Positions 23,801 through 32,216 of a DNA stretch of 64,000 nt are shown here, piece by piece. The stretch's first letter is position 1; every line of letters begins with the position of its first letter. This DNA comes from Arthrobacter humicola (GTDB lineage: Bacteria; Actinomycetota; Actinomycetes; Actinomycetales; Micrococcaceae): positions 1 through 64,000 of the forward strand of contig NZ_JAFKON010000014.1 of NCBI RefSeq assembly GCF_022803015.1, read 5' to 3'. The position numbers and the translations under genes were made by a program. The notes under the pieces are model-generated. The model saw only the letters and a list, made by a program, of their open reading frames with translations, did no database searches and was not told the DNA's origin.

Positions 23801-25195
23801 CTAGCTGCTGATGCCGAGCGACTCCAGCATCGGCCGGAACTTCGCCCACGTCTCGGCGAGCTCAGTCTCGGGAACCGAGCCGTCCACCACGCCGCAGCCC
23901 GCATAGAGCCGGACCGTGTGCGGGGATTCGATGACGGCGCCACGCAGGGCGATGCCCCACTCGCCGTTGCCGGCCGCGTCGAGCCAGCCGACCGGCCCGG
24001 CATACGGGCCGCGGTCCAGGTGCTCGAGCTTGCGGATGAGCGCCCCGGCCACGGTCGTGGGGGTACCGCAGACGGCGGCGGTCGGATGCAGCGCGTTGAT
24101 CAGGGCCAGGCACGTGGGGACGTGGCCTTCCACCTCGGCCAGTTCAGCCTTGACGTCAGAGGCCAGATGCCACACATTGGGCAGTTCGAGGATGAAGGGC
24201 TCGCTGTGCGCGTTCATGGCCTCGGAAAACGGGGCCAGCTGCGTGGTCAGGGACTGGATTGCGATGTCGTGTTCGTGCCGCTGCTTCTCGGAGCCGGCCA
24301 GCACCCGTTCGGCGAATTCCAGCGGCGAGCCCGCCATGCCATCGGCGTCGCGGCGGTCCAGGGTGCCGGCCAGGACGCGCGCCTGCGCGGTGCGGCCCTC
24401 CACCTGGATCAGCATTTCCGGAGTAGCCCCCACCAGCCCGTCCACCCCGTACGTCCAGCATTCGCGGTACCGGGCGGACAGTTCGCGCAGCACCTCGGCG
24501 GCCTTGACGCCGGTGGGGACGGTGGCCACGACGTCCCGCGCCAGCACCAGCTTTTCCAGGGCGCCGGTCCGGATCTCCGCGACGCCGGCGGCAACGGCGG
24601 CCATCCAGCCTTCCTCGCTGAGCGAGCCGGTGTGCAACGTTGCCCCTGCGGCCAATGGCAAAGGACGGACGACGGCGCCACCGGCCTGCGCGGCCGCCGG
24701 CACCGGGTCGTCCACCACGGTCGCGCTGGTCCCCGGATTGGCGCCGATCCCGGGATTGGCGCTGGTGCTGTGAAGCCAGCGGTCCAGGGCGGCGCGGGCA
24801 CCGGCTTCGGTGAGGTCGCCGTCGTCGAACGTGAGCTGGGTCAGCCAGGCCTGGCCGTCACGGAGCCCGACAACGATTTCCGGGACCAGCAGCCGGGACT
24901 CATGGGCGGAGGCCTTGGAGAAGGCGAAGGAGCCGAAGGCGACCGGGCCGGTGCCTGGGCAGCCCACACTGTCCTGGATGTCTGCCTCCAGGACCTGGTG
25001 GCGCCACCAGATGTCCGCTTCAAGGAAGCGCTCGGGCCCGGTGGCGGTGAAACGGGCTATCTCGCCGAAGCCCACGAGACCGGCCTCGCGGCGGGTCCAG
25101 CACAGGACATCGTCCCGGACCAGAAACGACGGCAGGCCCCCGGGGAAAGTTTCGGCATCGAGGGGGACTGTCAAGGTGCGGAACGTGCTCGTCAT
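23801..25195 (-). CDS. menF: Isochorismate synthase
   Basis: A 464-residue chorismate-utilising enzyme that isomerises chorismate to isochorismate, the first step of menaquinone synthesis. The C-terminal catalytic domain shows KLVLARDVVAT, TPEMLIQVEG, LAGTLDRRDADG, SEKQRHEHDI, NVWHLASDVKAEL, HPTAAVCGTP, GPYAGPVGWLDAAGNGEW and RLYAGCGVVDGS, covering the Mg-binding Glu positions and the Lys/Glu acid-base pair. An Ala/Pro insert with a small ANPG repeat lies near residue 145. The ATG is very close to a TGTTAT/TAGTGT-type -10, suggesting a short or absent leader. It is divergent from menG. Confidence 0.9.
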   Translation of the reverse strand: MTSTFRTLTVPLDAETFPGGLPSFLVRDDVLCWTRREAGLVGFGEIARFTATGPERFLEADIWWRHQVLEADIQDSVGCPGTGPVAFGSFAFSKASAHESRLLVPEIVVGLRDGQAWLTQLTFDDGDLTEAGARAALDRWLHSTSANPGIGANPGTSATVVDDPVPAAAQAGGAVVRPLPLAAGATLHTGSLSEEGWMAAVAAGVAEIRTGALEKLVLARDVVATVPTGVKAAEVLRELSARYRECWTYGVDGLVGATPEMLIQVEGRTAQARVLAGTLDRRDADGMAGSPLEFAERVLAGSEKQRHEHDIAIQSLTTQLAPFSEAMNAHSEPFILELPNVWHLASDVKAELAEVEGHVPTCLALINALHPTAAVCGTPTTVAGALIRKLEHLDRGPYAGPVGWLDAAGNGEWGIALRGAVIESPHTVRLYAGCGVVDGSVPETELAETWAKFRPMLESLGISS

Positions 25196-25336
25196 GATGG
25201 CATAACACTAGCCCGTGATCGCCCATTGGGTGGATATACACGAGCCGGCCGGGCCTGCACGGGGCCGCGGCGGCCGTTGCCGCAGGTGAAAGCCGCGTCA
25301 ATTGGCGGCCCGTTCGTGGGAGCGCCGATCATTTGA

Positions 25337-25348
25337 GACAATGTCAGG
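25337..25348 (+). promoter_or_regulatory. menG -10 region, likely leaderless
   Basis: GACAAT at 25337-25342 lies six bases before the GTG start at 25349. This spacing puts the transcription start at the start codon. No clear -35 is visible. Confidence 0.4.
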
Positions 25349-26140
25349 GTGAACCGAGCATCCTTGGATAAGCGTCCGGACGAAGTAGCCACGATGTTTG
25401 ACGACGTCGCCCCCAAATACGACGTCGTCAACGATGTCCTGTCCTTGGGGCAGACACGGCGTTGGCGCAAGGTGGTGGTGGAGGCCATGGGCGTCTCGGC
25501 CGGCCAGCACGTCCTGGACCTCGCCGCCGGCACCGGCACCTCCAGCGAGCCGTACGCCGACGCAGGCATCAACGTCATCGCCTGCGATTTCTCCCTCGGC
25601 ATGCTCAAGGTCGGCAAGCGCCGCCGCCCTGACATCGACTTCATCGCCGGAGATGCCACCCGCCTGCCGTTCGCGGACAACACCTTCGACGCCAGCACGA
25701 TCTCCTTTGGCCTGCGCAACGTCAACGAGCCGAAGAAGGCCCTGGCCGAGATGCTGCGGGTCACCAAGCCCGGCGGCCGGCTGGTCATCGCGGAATTCTC
25801 CCAGCCCGTGGTGCCGCTGTGGCGCACGATGTACACCGAATACCTCATGCGGGCCCTGCCGGCCATCGCCGTCAAGGCCTCCTCCAACCCCGACGCCTAC
25901 GTCTACCTCGCCGAGTCCATCCGCGCCTGGCCGGACCAGGACCACCTTGCGGCCTGGCTGCAGGAGGCCGGCTGGGAATCCGTCACCTACCGCAACCTCA
26001 GCGGCGGCATCGTCGCCGTGCACCGGGCCCAGAAACCGGCAGACCCCTCAACCGGCGCTGCCGCCGGCGCTGCGGCGCTGGCCGCCCACACCGGACCCGT
26101 GGCCAAGCTGCGCCGCAACATCACCCGGCCCGGCCGATAG
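25349..26140 (+). CDS. menG: Demethylmenaquinone methyltransferase
   Basis: A 263-residue UbiE/MenG-type SAM-dependent methyltransferase that methylates the naphthoquinone ring. Signatures are VATMFDDVAPKYDVVNDVLS, VLDLAAGTGTSSEPYA (SAM-binding motif I), FIAGDATRLPFADNTFDAS, SFGLRNVNEPKKALAEMLRV and GGRLVIAEFSQPVVPLW. It is the first gene of an apparent three-gene run with the flavoprotein (13 bases downstream) and the polyprenyl synthase. The last 40 residues are an Ala-rich tail beyond the usual family end. Confidence 0.92.
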   Translation: MNRASLDKRPDEVATMFDDVAPKYDVVNDVLSLGQTRRWRKVVVEAMGVSAGQHVLDLAAGTGTSSEPYADAGINVIACDFSLGMLKVGKRRRPDIDFIAGDATRLPFADNTFDASTISFGLRNVNEPKKALAEMLRVTKPGGRLVIAEFSQPVVPLWRTMYTEYLMRALPAIAVKASSNPDAYVYLAESIRAWPDQDHLAAWLQEAGWESVTYRNLSGGIVAVHRAQKPADPSTGAAAGAAALAAHTGPVAKLRRNITRPGR

Positions 26141-26152
26141 CCGATCCCTGCT

Positions 26153-27547
26153 GTGAATGTACTGATCGTCGGGGCGGGCCCGGCCGGATCCACCGCCGCC
26201 TACTACCTTGCCAAAGCCGGCATTGACGTCACGGTGCTGGAGAAAACCAGCTTTCCCCGCGAGAAAGTCTGCGGCGACGGACTCACGCCGCGCGCGGTCC
26301 GCGAGATCCAGAAGCTGGGACTCGCCCACCCCGAAACCGACGGCTGGCGGCGGAACAAAGGCCTGCGCCTGATCGCCGGCGGCCGCACGATCGAACTGGC
26401 CTGGCCGGAGGTTGCCGACTTCCCGCAGTACGGGCTGATCCGGACCCGGCTCGGCTTCGACGAACAGCTCGCCCGGCATGCGCAGTCCGCGGGCGCCGTC
26501 GTGCTGGAACGCCACAGCGTCACCGAAGCGCTGCGCTCCGAGGATGGCCGGGTCACCGGCGTGCGCGCCGCGCTGCTGGACAACTCCGGACGCAAGACCG
26601 GCGAGACGCGCGACTTCAGCGCCGACGTCGTCCTCGCCGCCGACGGAAACTCGACGCGCACCGCCGTCTCACTGGGCATCGGCAAGCGCGACGACCGGCC
26701 CCTCGGCGTGGCTGTGCGGACCTACTTCACCTCGCCGCGGCACGACGACGACTGGATGGAAGGCTGGCTCGAGCTTCCCGGCCGCGACGGCAAACTCCTG
26801 CCCGGCTACGGCTGGGTGTTCGGCGTCGGCGACGGCACCTCCAACGTGGGCCTGGGCATCCTGAACTCCTCGAAGGACTTCGGCAAGCTGGACTACAAGC
26901 AGGTGCTGCGCGAATGGACCGCCGGCATGCCCGCCGACTGGGGCTTCACCCCGGACAACCAGGTGGGCGAAATCCGTGGGGCCGCGCTGCCCATGGGCTT
27001 CAACCGCACCCCGCACTATTCTCCGGGCCTGCTGCTCCTCGGCGACGCCGGCGGCATGGTCTCCCCGTTCAACGGCGAGGGCATCTCCTACGCCATGGAG
27101 TCCGCCCGCTTCGCGGCCGAATTCATCGCCGACGCGGCTGCCCGGTCGGCGTCCGCCGGCTGGGGGACCGGGGCAGAGGCTTCCAGGGCCGCCGACGCGC
27201 ACCTTGCCCGTTACGCCGACTACGTGCGCCAGCAGTGGGGCTCACACTTCACCCTGGGAAGGGCGTTCGCCGCCCTGATCGGCAAGCCGGCCGTCATGAA
27301 ACTGGCCCTACGGACCGGTATGCCTGTCCCCGTGCTCATGCGTTTCGTGGTGCGGATGCTGGCCAACCTCACCGATCCGGCCGCCAAGGGCTTCGAGGAC
27401 CGGGTCATCCGGGTCCTGGAATCCCTGGTACCCGCCACGTCCAATCAGGCCACGTCCAATCAGGCAACGTCCAACAAGGCCGCGTCCACCACGGACAGCG
27501 TTCCGCACTCCGGCGCCAACTCCGCGGTTTCCGCAACAAAAAGTTAG
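26153..27547 (+). CDS. Geranylgeranyl reductase-family flavoprotein, probable menaquinone reductase (MenJ-like)
   Basis: A 464-residue FAD-dependent enzyme starting at GTG 26153, 13 bases after menG. The FAD-binding Rossmann motif VLIVGAGPAGSTAAYYLAKAG is at the very N-terminus (given here in its key form GxGxxG), with PREKVCGDGLTPRAV and LLLLGDAGGMVSPFNGEGIS completing the GR2/PHBH-type fold. Family members saturate isoprenoid side chains; in actinobacteria MenJ reduces one double bond of the menaquinone tail. Position between menG and the polyprenyl synthase supports this. The C-terminus has a small tandem repeat, TSNQA-TSNQA-TSNKA, from a 15-base DNA repeat at about 27440-27485. Confidence 0.82.
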   Translation: MNVLIVGAGPAGSTAAYYLAKAGIDVTVLEKTSFPREKVCGDGLTPRAVREIQKLGLAHPETDGWRRNKGLRLIAGGRTIELAWPEVADFPQYGLIRTRLGFDEQLARHAQSAGAVVLERHSVTEALRSEDGRVTGVRAALLDNSGRKTGETRDFSADVVLAADGNSTRTAVSLGIGKRDDRPLGVAVRTYFTSPRHDDDWMEGWLELPGRDGKLLPGYGWVFGVGDGTSNVGLGILNSSKDFGKLDYKQVLREWTAGMPADWGFTPDNQVGEIRGAALPMGFNRTPHYSPGLLLLGDAGGMVSPFNGEGISYAMESARFAAEFIADAAARSASAGWGTGAEASRAADAHLARYADYVRQQWGSHFTLGRAFAALIGKPAVMKLALRTGMPVPVLMRFVVRMLANLTDPAAKGFEDRVIRVLESLVPATSNQATSNQATSNKAASTTDSVPHSGANSAVSATKS

Positions 27548-27556
27548 GGTTAACCC

Positions 27557-28657
27557 GTGACCAACTCTGCAGACCAAAGCTGGACGCACGCCGGACACGG
27601 CCTGCCGAGCGCTGAACCCAGCCTCAACACCACCGCGATCGCCACCGGGCTCCAGCTGCCGGCAGGCTTCTCGGCCATCGCGGGCGACCCCGAGCTGGGC
27701 CCGGCGCTCACCACCAACCTGGCGCGCGTCGAGAAGAAGCTGCGCGAAGCCATTGCCAACTCCGATCCCCTGGCTGACGCAACGTCGCGCCACCTCGTGG
27801 AAGCCGGCGGCAAGCGGATCCGCCCACTGCTGACCCTGCTGTGCGCCCACCTTGGCGACGCCTCCCTGCCTGCAGTGGTGCAGGCCGCCGTCGTCGTCGA
27901 ACTGACGCACCTCGCCACCCTGTACCACGACGACGTCATGGACTCCGCGCCGTTCCGCCGGGGGGCGCCGACGGCCCACGAGGTCTGGGGCAACTCCGTC
28001 GCGGTCCTGACCGGCGACCTCATCTTTGCGCGCGCCTCCATCCTGGTCTCGGAGCTCGGGTCCCGGGCGCTTGGCATCCAGGCCCGCACCTTTGAACGGC
28101 TCTGCCTGGGCCAGCTGCACGAGACCGTGGGACCGCGCCCGGACGAGGACCCCTTGGCGCACTACCTCTCCGTCATCGCGGACAAGACCGGCTCGCTCGT
28201 GGCCGCCTCCGGGCAGCTGGGTGCGATCTTCTCCGGCGCCGACGAAGCCTACGAGCCGATCCTGGTCGAGTACGGCGAGAAGGTGGGCGTGGCCTTCCAG
28301 CTCGCCGACGACGTCATTGACGTCACCGGGATCAAGGTCAAGTCCGGCAAGTCGCCGGGAACCGACCTGCGCGAGGGCGTGCCCACCCTGCCCGTGCTGC
28401 TGCTGCGCAACGCGGCCCGCGACGGCGACCTGGCCGCCGTCGAACTGCTGACGCTGATCGACGGTGACCTCAGCTCGGATGAGGCCCTGGCCGCCGCCGT
28501 GGCCGGACTCCGGGAGCACCCCGTCACTGCACAGTCCTGGGTGGTGGCACGCACCTGGGCCGATGAGGCCATTGCCGCCCTTGCCCCGCTGCCTGAGGGC
28601 GTCGTAAAAGCCTCGCTGACCAGCTTCGCCCACGCCGTAGTGGACCGCAGCAGCTAG
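27557..28657 (+). CDS. Polyprenyl diphosphate synthase (menaquinone side chain)
   Basis: A 366-residue all-helical trans-prenyltransferase. The first aspartate-rich motif is LYHDDVMDSAPFRRG and the second is QLADDVIDVTG; GGKRIRPLL precedes the first. The residues before the first motif lack a bulky block pattern I can interpret, so product length is uncertain, but the setting next to menG and the side-chain reductase indicates the C35-C45 tail of menaquinone. ATG or GTG 27557 follows the flavoprotein stop by about ten bases. A 40-residue polar head is longer than usual. It is the last gene of the cluster; a long hairpin follows 148 bases downstream. Confidence 0.88.
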   Translation: MTNSADQSWTHAGHGLPSAEPSLNTTAIATGLQLPAGFSAIAGDPELGPALTTNLARVEKKLREAIANSDPLADATSRHLVEAGGKRIRPLLTLLCAHLGDASLPAVVQAAVVVELTHLATLYHDDVMDSAPFRRGAPTAHEVWGNSVAVLTGDLIFARASILVSELGSRALGIQARTFERLCLGQLHETVGPRPDEDPLAHYLSVIADKTGSLVAASGQLGAIFSGADEAYEPILVEYGEKVGVAFQLADDVIDVTGIKVKSGKSPGTDLREGVPTLPVLLLRNAARDGDLAAVELLTLIDGDLSSDEALAAAVAGLREHPVTAQSWVVARTWADEAIAALAPLPEGVVKASLTSFAHAVVDRSS

Positions 28658-28804
28658 GCGTCCACCGCCGTCCTGCCGCTGGGGCCGTCCCCGGCCACAC
28701 CAGCTACGCCAGGCCCGGCGGTACAGCCGGTCCGGAGTCGCTCCCCGGCCGGTTCTTCCGGCTGGGCGCAGCCTGCCGATTAACCTGGCTTCCGGCTTAG
28801 ACGG

Positions 28805-28861
28805 AATGGCCCCGGTTCCTCACAACGTTCGAGTCTTCCGTTGTGCCGAACCGGGGCCATT
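28805..28861. terminator. Long hairpin downstream of the polyprenyl synthase gene
   Basis: Arms AATGGCCCCGGTTC and GAACCGGGGCCATT pair perfectly over 14 bases, then a two-by-two mismatch and a further seven-base CACAACG/CGTTGTG stem close on an 11-base loop. Only a short TTTCT follows. It is probably a transcription terminator, though it sits well away from the stop codon. Confidence 0.6.
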
Positions 28862-29188
28862 TCTCCGTTCGCATCAGATCCACCGGAGGCATTTGGTGAA
28901 CCCAAGAAAGAGCATATGACAACTTTGTAATGCTGTCTAGCGGTTTTGTAATTTGATTGTCACGGGTTCGTCGGCGGCTTGGCGGACGCCCCGGGCACAT
29001 GAGGCGGCCGCTCGCGTGACTGCGGCCGAGCGGGGCCACTTTGCCGCGCTGCGGTCTGCTTCCAGGCTGGTTTCTCGGCGTGTTGGAGTCAAAGTGCCCC
29101 ACGGCGGCTGTGGATGTCCGGGATGAGGTTTTCCACATGGCGCAGCGGGGCCGGTCCCTAAGTGTCCCCGGCAGGGCACATTGGCGGA
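28862..29188. other. Gene-free interval before DUF559 gene
   Basis: About 330 bases with a distinctly AT-richer patch at 28895-28965 and no gene I can support. TCAAAGTGCCCC at 29089-29100 recurs exactly at 30106-30117 on the far side of the next gene. The promoter of the DUF559 gene presumably lies here. Confidence 0.35.
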
Positions 29189-30025
29189 ATGGACGTTGCC
29201 ACTTATCTTGCTTCACGGGGCGGAGCGGCCGCCACGGCGGACCTTGGCCGGGCCGGATTCAGCCGCCACCGGCTTGCCACGGCCGTGTCCCTGGGCACCA
29301 TAGTGCGGATCCGCCGCGGGCACTATGGGCTTCCGCAGGATTCCGGTGCCTACCGGGCGGCGCGCGAACTGAAGGGGTTGCTGACGTGCGTGTCGGCCGC
29401 TCCGTGCTACAGCTTGTGGACCTTGGCTCCGGCCCACTCCATGCATTTGTGTCTTGGGCACCGGGCCGCACCGCCCGGCACTGTGGCCCACGGCCGCTGC
29501 AGGCACCTCCGGCACCCGTGGCTGCCCGTGGCCGGACTCGCCGACGTCCTGATCCATGCACTCCACTGTCTGCCTGAATTGGAGGCCCTTGTCATGGTCC
29601 AGTGTGCGGTGGGCCGGAGGGACATCACCCTGGCCTTCCTCCGCAGCAAACTCGAAGGTAACCGCAACGGACGCGCCAGGTCGGTGCTGGACCTTGTCAT
29701 TCCGCGGGCCGATTCGCTGCTGGAAGTTCTCGCCAACACCGCCTTCCGCAGGGCCGGGCTGCACGTGCGCCGGCATGTGGAGATTCCCGGGGTAGGGGAG
29801 GTGGACTTCCTTGTTGAGGACTGCATCGTCGTGGAGACCGACGGTGCCTCGCACCTGGAGCCGCTGCAAGTCAAGAAGGACCGGCGGCGGAACAACGCAA
29901 GCCTCATCGGTGGTTACCTTGTACTCAGGTTCGGGTACGACGACGTCGTCCATCACCCGGAGCGGATGGTTGCGGAGGTTCTGGCGGTGCTGAAGTTGCG
30001 GCGCAGTGGGGCCTTCCGGCCGTGA
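29189..30025 (+). CDS. AbiEi-like N-terminal domain fused to DUF559 (PDDEXK-like) domain
   Basis: A 278-residue protein from ATG 29189; an upstream start at 29162 is possible. Residues 1-60 (ATADLGRAGFSRHRLATAVS, then VRIRRGHYGLP) match the winged-helix domain found at the N-terminus of AbiEi-type antitoxins. The C-terminal part (RRAGLHVRRHVEIPGVGEVDFLVED, in parts, then VVETDGASH and VLRFGYDDV) is a DUF559 fold of the Vsr/PDDEXK nuclease superfamily with Asp and Glu in metal-binding positions. Such fusions are widespread in actinobacteria and of unknown function. No AbiEii toxin gene is adjacent, so it is not a complete type IV toxin-antitoxin pair. It is flanked by 12-base direct repeats. 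Confidence 0.75.
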   Translation: MDVATYLASRGGAAATADLGRAGFSRHRLATAVSLGTIVRIRRGHYGLPQDSGAYRAARELKGLLTCVSAAPCYSLWTLAPAHSMHLCLGHRAAPPGTVAHGRCRHLRHPWLPVAGLADVLIHALHCLPELEALVMVQCAVGRRDITLAFLRSKLEGNRNGRARSVLDLVIPRADSLLEVLANTAFRRAGLHVRRHVEIPGVGEVDFLVEDCIVVETDGASHLEPLQVKKDRRRNNASLIGGYLVLRFGYDDVVHHPERMVAEVLAVLKLRRSGAFRP

Positions 30026-30080
30026 CGGGCAGGTCGCTGCTGCCGTCCGGGGCTACATTGGCGTCTCAGCAGGGGATCAC

Positions 30081-30103
30081 CGGACCCGACGACGGCGGGT
30101 CCG
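30081..30103 (+). terminator. Hairpin after DUF559 gene
   Basis: CGGACCCG and CGGGTCCG form an eight-base stem with a seven-base loop, about 55 bases after the stop. There is no T-run. It lies between convergent genes and is a likely but weak terminator. Confidence 0.4.
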
Positions 30104-30163
30104 TGTCAAAGTGCCCCCGGACCGCCGGACCGCCGGACCCGGCCCGAGGAGAGGCCGTGGAGC

Positions 30164-30592
30164 CTAGTCTTCGTCCTCGTCGTTGAAGGCCCACTCGAAC
30201 ATGTCGAAGACGAATTCGGAGAAGGTCCCTTCCTCGCTCTTCCACTGGCCGCGGGCGTTGTTGCGGCGGTACACGATGGGATCCGGGATGCTGAGGTCCC
30301 CGACACGGAAGCCCCAGGTGAACTGCTCTTCCTCGTCCTCGAGGAACATGAGGAAGCCCTCATCATCCACTTCGAGCTCTTCGGGGTCCCAGAAGTAGTG
30401 GTAGGCCTCCATGATGTCCTCGCAGCCGCCGACTGCCAGGTAGAACTCGCGCAGGACCATCGGGACCTGGAACTGGTGTTCGGCGAGGGCGGCGTCGAGC
30501 TCCTCGGCCGGGAGGCCATCTTCTTCCTGCCATTCGTCTTCGAGATACTTCGGGACAAGCGCGCGGAATTTCTCGAGGAACATGTCAGTCAT
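30164..30592 (-). CDS. Acidic SUKH/SMI1-KNR4-like protein
   Basis: A 142-residue, very acidic protein. The segment FQVPMVLREFYLAVGGCEDI followed by AYHYFWDPEELEVDDEGFLMF fits the SUKH (SMI1/KNR4) superfamily pattern, in which a Pro-x-x-(F/Y)-x-x-F-Y-x-x-x-G core is followed by acidic strands. SUKH proteins are often immunity proteins against contact-dependent toxins, but many are solitary. No toxin gene is near. The C-terminus ends in Asp/Glu repeats. ATG 30592 follows AGGAT. Assignment rests on short pattern similarity. Confidence 0.6.
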   Translation of the reverse strand: MTDMFLEKFRALVPKYLEDEWQEEDGLPAEELDAALAEHQFQVPMVLREFYLAVGGCEDIMEAYHYFWDPEELEVDDEGFLMFLEDEEEQFTWGFRVGDLSIPDPIVYRRNNARGQWKSEEGTFSEFVFDMFEWAFNDEDED

Positions 30593-30612
30593 GGTCTTAT
30601 CCTAGCTAATCC

Positions 30613-31278
30613 TCAGCGGTCGTTTTCCGCGCTGTCCAGGCCCAGCCGGTGCCAACCGCGCACCGCCAGCGGAACGTACCAGTGGCGCCGCCAGGCCGTG
30701 ACCCGGAAGGCGAAGACAAGCCCGGCGACGGCGCAGGCGCTCACCGCGGTGAAGGTCCCCGTGAGGGACAGGATCACGGTCAACGCCGACCCGGCGAACG
30801 CCGGCAGAGCGTACAGATCCTTGGGGTCGAAGAGCTGTGGGACCTCGTTGGCGGTGATATCCCGCAGCAGGCCGCCACCCACCGCCGTCGTGACACCCAG
30901 CAGGACGGCGGCCACAGGATTCATCCCGGCGGCCAGCGCCTTCAGTGTGCCGGTGATGCAGAACAGGGCCAGCCCGCCGGCGTCGAACAGCATCAGCAGC
31001 GACGTGAAGCGCTGGACGCTGGAGAACAGGAAATACACCAGCACCGTGGCAAACAGGGGCGGTGCCAGATATGCCGGGTTGGTGAACGCGGCGGGCGGCC
31101 CCGCGTTGATGATGATGTCGCGGATGACGCCGCCGCCCAGGCTCACCACCGAGGCCAGGAGCAGCGAGCCGATGATGTCGAACTGCTTCCGCGCAGCGAG
31201 CAGCGAGCCGGAGACCGCAAAGAAGAACACGCCGGCGAGGTCAAGCCAGACCAGGACAAGGCTGAAGGAGAAGGTCAT
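30613..31278 (-). CDS. TRIC-type cation channel / UPF0126 membrane protein
   Basis: A 221-residue protein with seven hydrophobic helices in two inverted three-helix repeats. The repeat signatures SLGGGVIRDIIIN and AVGGGLLRDITANEVP are the twin GGGxxRD motifs of the UPF0126/TRIC family. Prokaryotic members form trimeric channels permeable to monovalent cations. It begins 60 bases from the divergent sirohydrochlorin chelatase gene and lies 20 bases before the SUKH-like gene on the same strand, so those two may be cotranscribed. Confidence 0.88.
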   Translation of the reverse strand: MTFSFSLVLVWLDLAGVFFFAVSGSLLAARKQFDIIGSLLLASVVSLGGGVIRDIIINAGPPAAFTNPAYLAPPLFATVLVYFLFSSVQRFTSLLMLFDAGGLALFCITGTLKALAAGMNPVAAVLLGVTTAVGGGLLRDITANEVPQLFDPKDLYALPAFAGSALTVILSLTGTFTAVSACAVAGLVFAFRVTAWRRHWYVPLAVRGWHRLGLDSAENDR

Positions 31279-31338
31279 GAAGCGTCCCGGTCGGTTGCAA
31301 GGGGCGGATAGGGCGGCTCCAAGGTTACGCTAACGGCT

Positions 31339-32085
31339 ATGAATACCCCCATCCTGATCGCCTGCGCCCACGGCACGTCGAGCCCGCAAGGGGCCGCGGA
31401 GGTCAACGCGCTCCGGGACGGCATCGCCGGGCTCCGTCCCGGGCTGGACGTCCGCGAGGCCTACGTCGACGTGCAGGATCCGGACCTGCCGGCCGTCGTG
31501 GCGGGCCTCCCGGCGGGGGTAACCGCCGTCGTGGTTCCGCTGCTGCTAAGCGTCGGATACCACGTCAAGGTGGACATCGCCCGCGCCGTGAAGAGCCGGC
31601 CGGACACTCTGGCCGCGGCGCCATTGGGGCCGGATCCGCGGCTCGCAGCGCTGCTCGATGCGCGGCTGCGCGAAGCCGGGGTAACGGACAACGACGCCGT
31701 GGTCCTCGCCGCCGCCGGGTCCTCCGATCCCAGCGCCGCACAGAATGTCGAGGAACTCACGGACCAGCTCCGTGCCCTGCGTTCCAACCGGATCGTGGCC
31801 GCCTACGGCGCCTCCGCCAAACCCTCGGTTCCCGACGCCGTCGCCATGCTCCGCGAGGAGGCCGCCGGCGGTGCCGGCGCGGGGGAGTCGGCCGGAGCGG
31901 TGGACCTTGGCGGCCGCGTCGTCATCGCCTCGTATCTCCTGGCGCCCGGGTTCTTCCATGACCAGCTGGCCAAGGCCGGCGCGGACCTGGTGACGGCGCC
32001 GCTGCTGCCCTCCCCGGTCCTCGCCGAAATTGCCCTGGAACGCTACGACGCGGCGCTGGCCGGGGCCCGGCAGCCCCGGCCCTGA
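31339..32085 (+). CDS. Sirohydrochlorin chelatase (CbiX/SirB family)
   Basis: A 248-residue protein with two CbiX-type halves. The N-terminus ACAHGTSSPQG carries the metal-delivering His, and PLLLSVGYHVKVDI carries the second active-site His. The second half (AAAGSSDPSAAQNVEEL, SYLLAPGFFHDQL) repeats the fold with GFFHD. It inserts Fe into sirohydrochlorin to give siroheme, the cofactor of the sulfite reductase encoded next. A TACGCT -10-like box lies seven bases before ATG 31339, suggesting a leaderless mRNA. Placement before sir, cysH and cysDN supports iron rather than cobalt as the metal. Confidence 0.85.
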   Translation: MNTPILIACAHGTSSPQGAAEVNALRDGIAGLRPGLDVREAYVDVQDPDLPAVVAGLPAGVTAVVVPLLLSVGYHVKVDIARAVKSRPDTLAAAPLGPDPRLAALLDARLREAGVTDNDAVVLAAAGSSDPSAAQNVEELTDQLRALRSNRIVAAYGASAKPSVPDAVAMLREEAAGGAGAGESAGAVDLGGRVVIASYLLAPGFFHDQLAKAGADLVTAPLLPSPVLAEIALERYDAALAGARQPRP

Positions 32086-32137
32086 CGGTCCGCGCAGATG
32101 CACAGCTGCAGGGCGACTTCAAGGGTTTTCGGCGGTT

Positions 32138-32216
32138 CGTGACGAAATGTTGCCCTAGGTGACTCCCCGTTTCTGACCCTTTGTGACGGGATTACGGCCG
32201 CCCCTACAGTCGATGC
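32138..32216 (+). promoter_or_regulatory. Promoter of sir-cysHDN, leaderless, with TGTGACG elements
   Basis: TTGTGA (32181-32186), 18 bases, TACAGT (32205-32210), then six bases to ATG 32217. GTGACG occurs at 32139-32144 and again within the -35 region at 32183-32188. The junction from -10 to start codon (CGATGCATG) is the same as that before the siroheme synthase gene at 40912. Confidence 0.55.
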
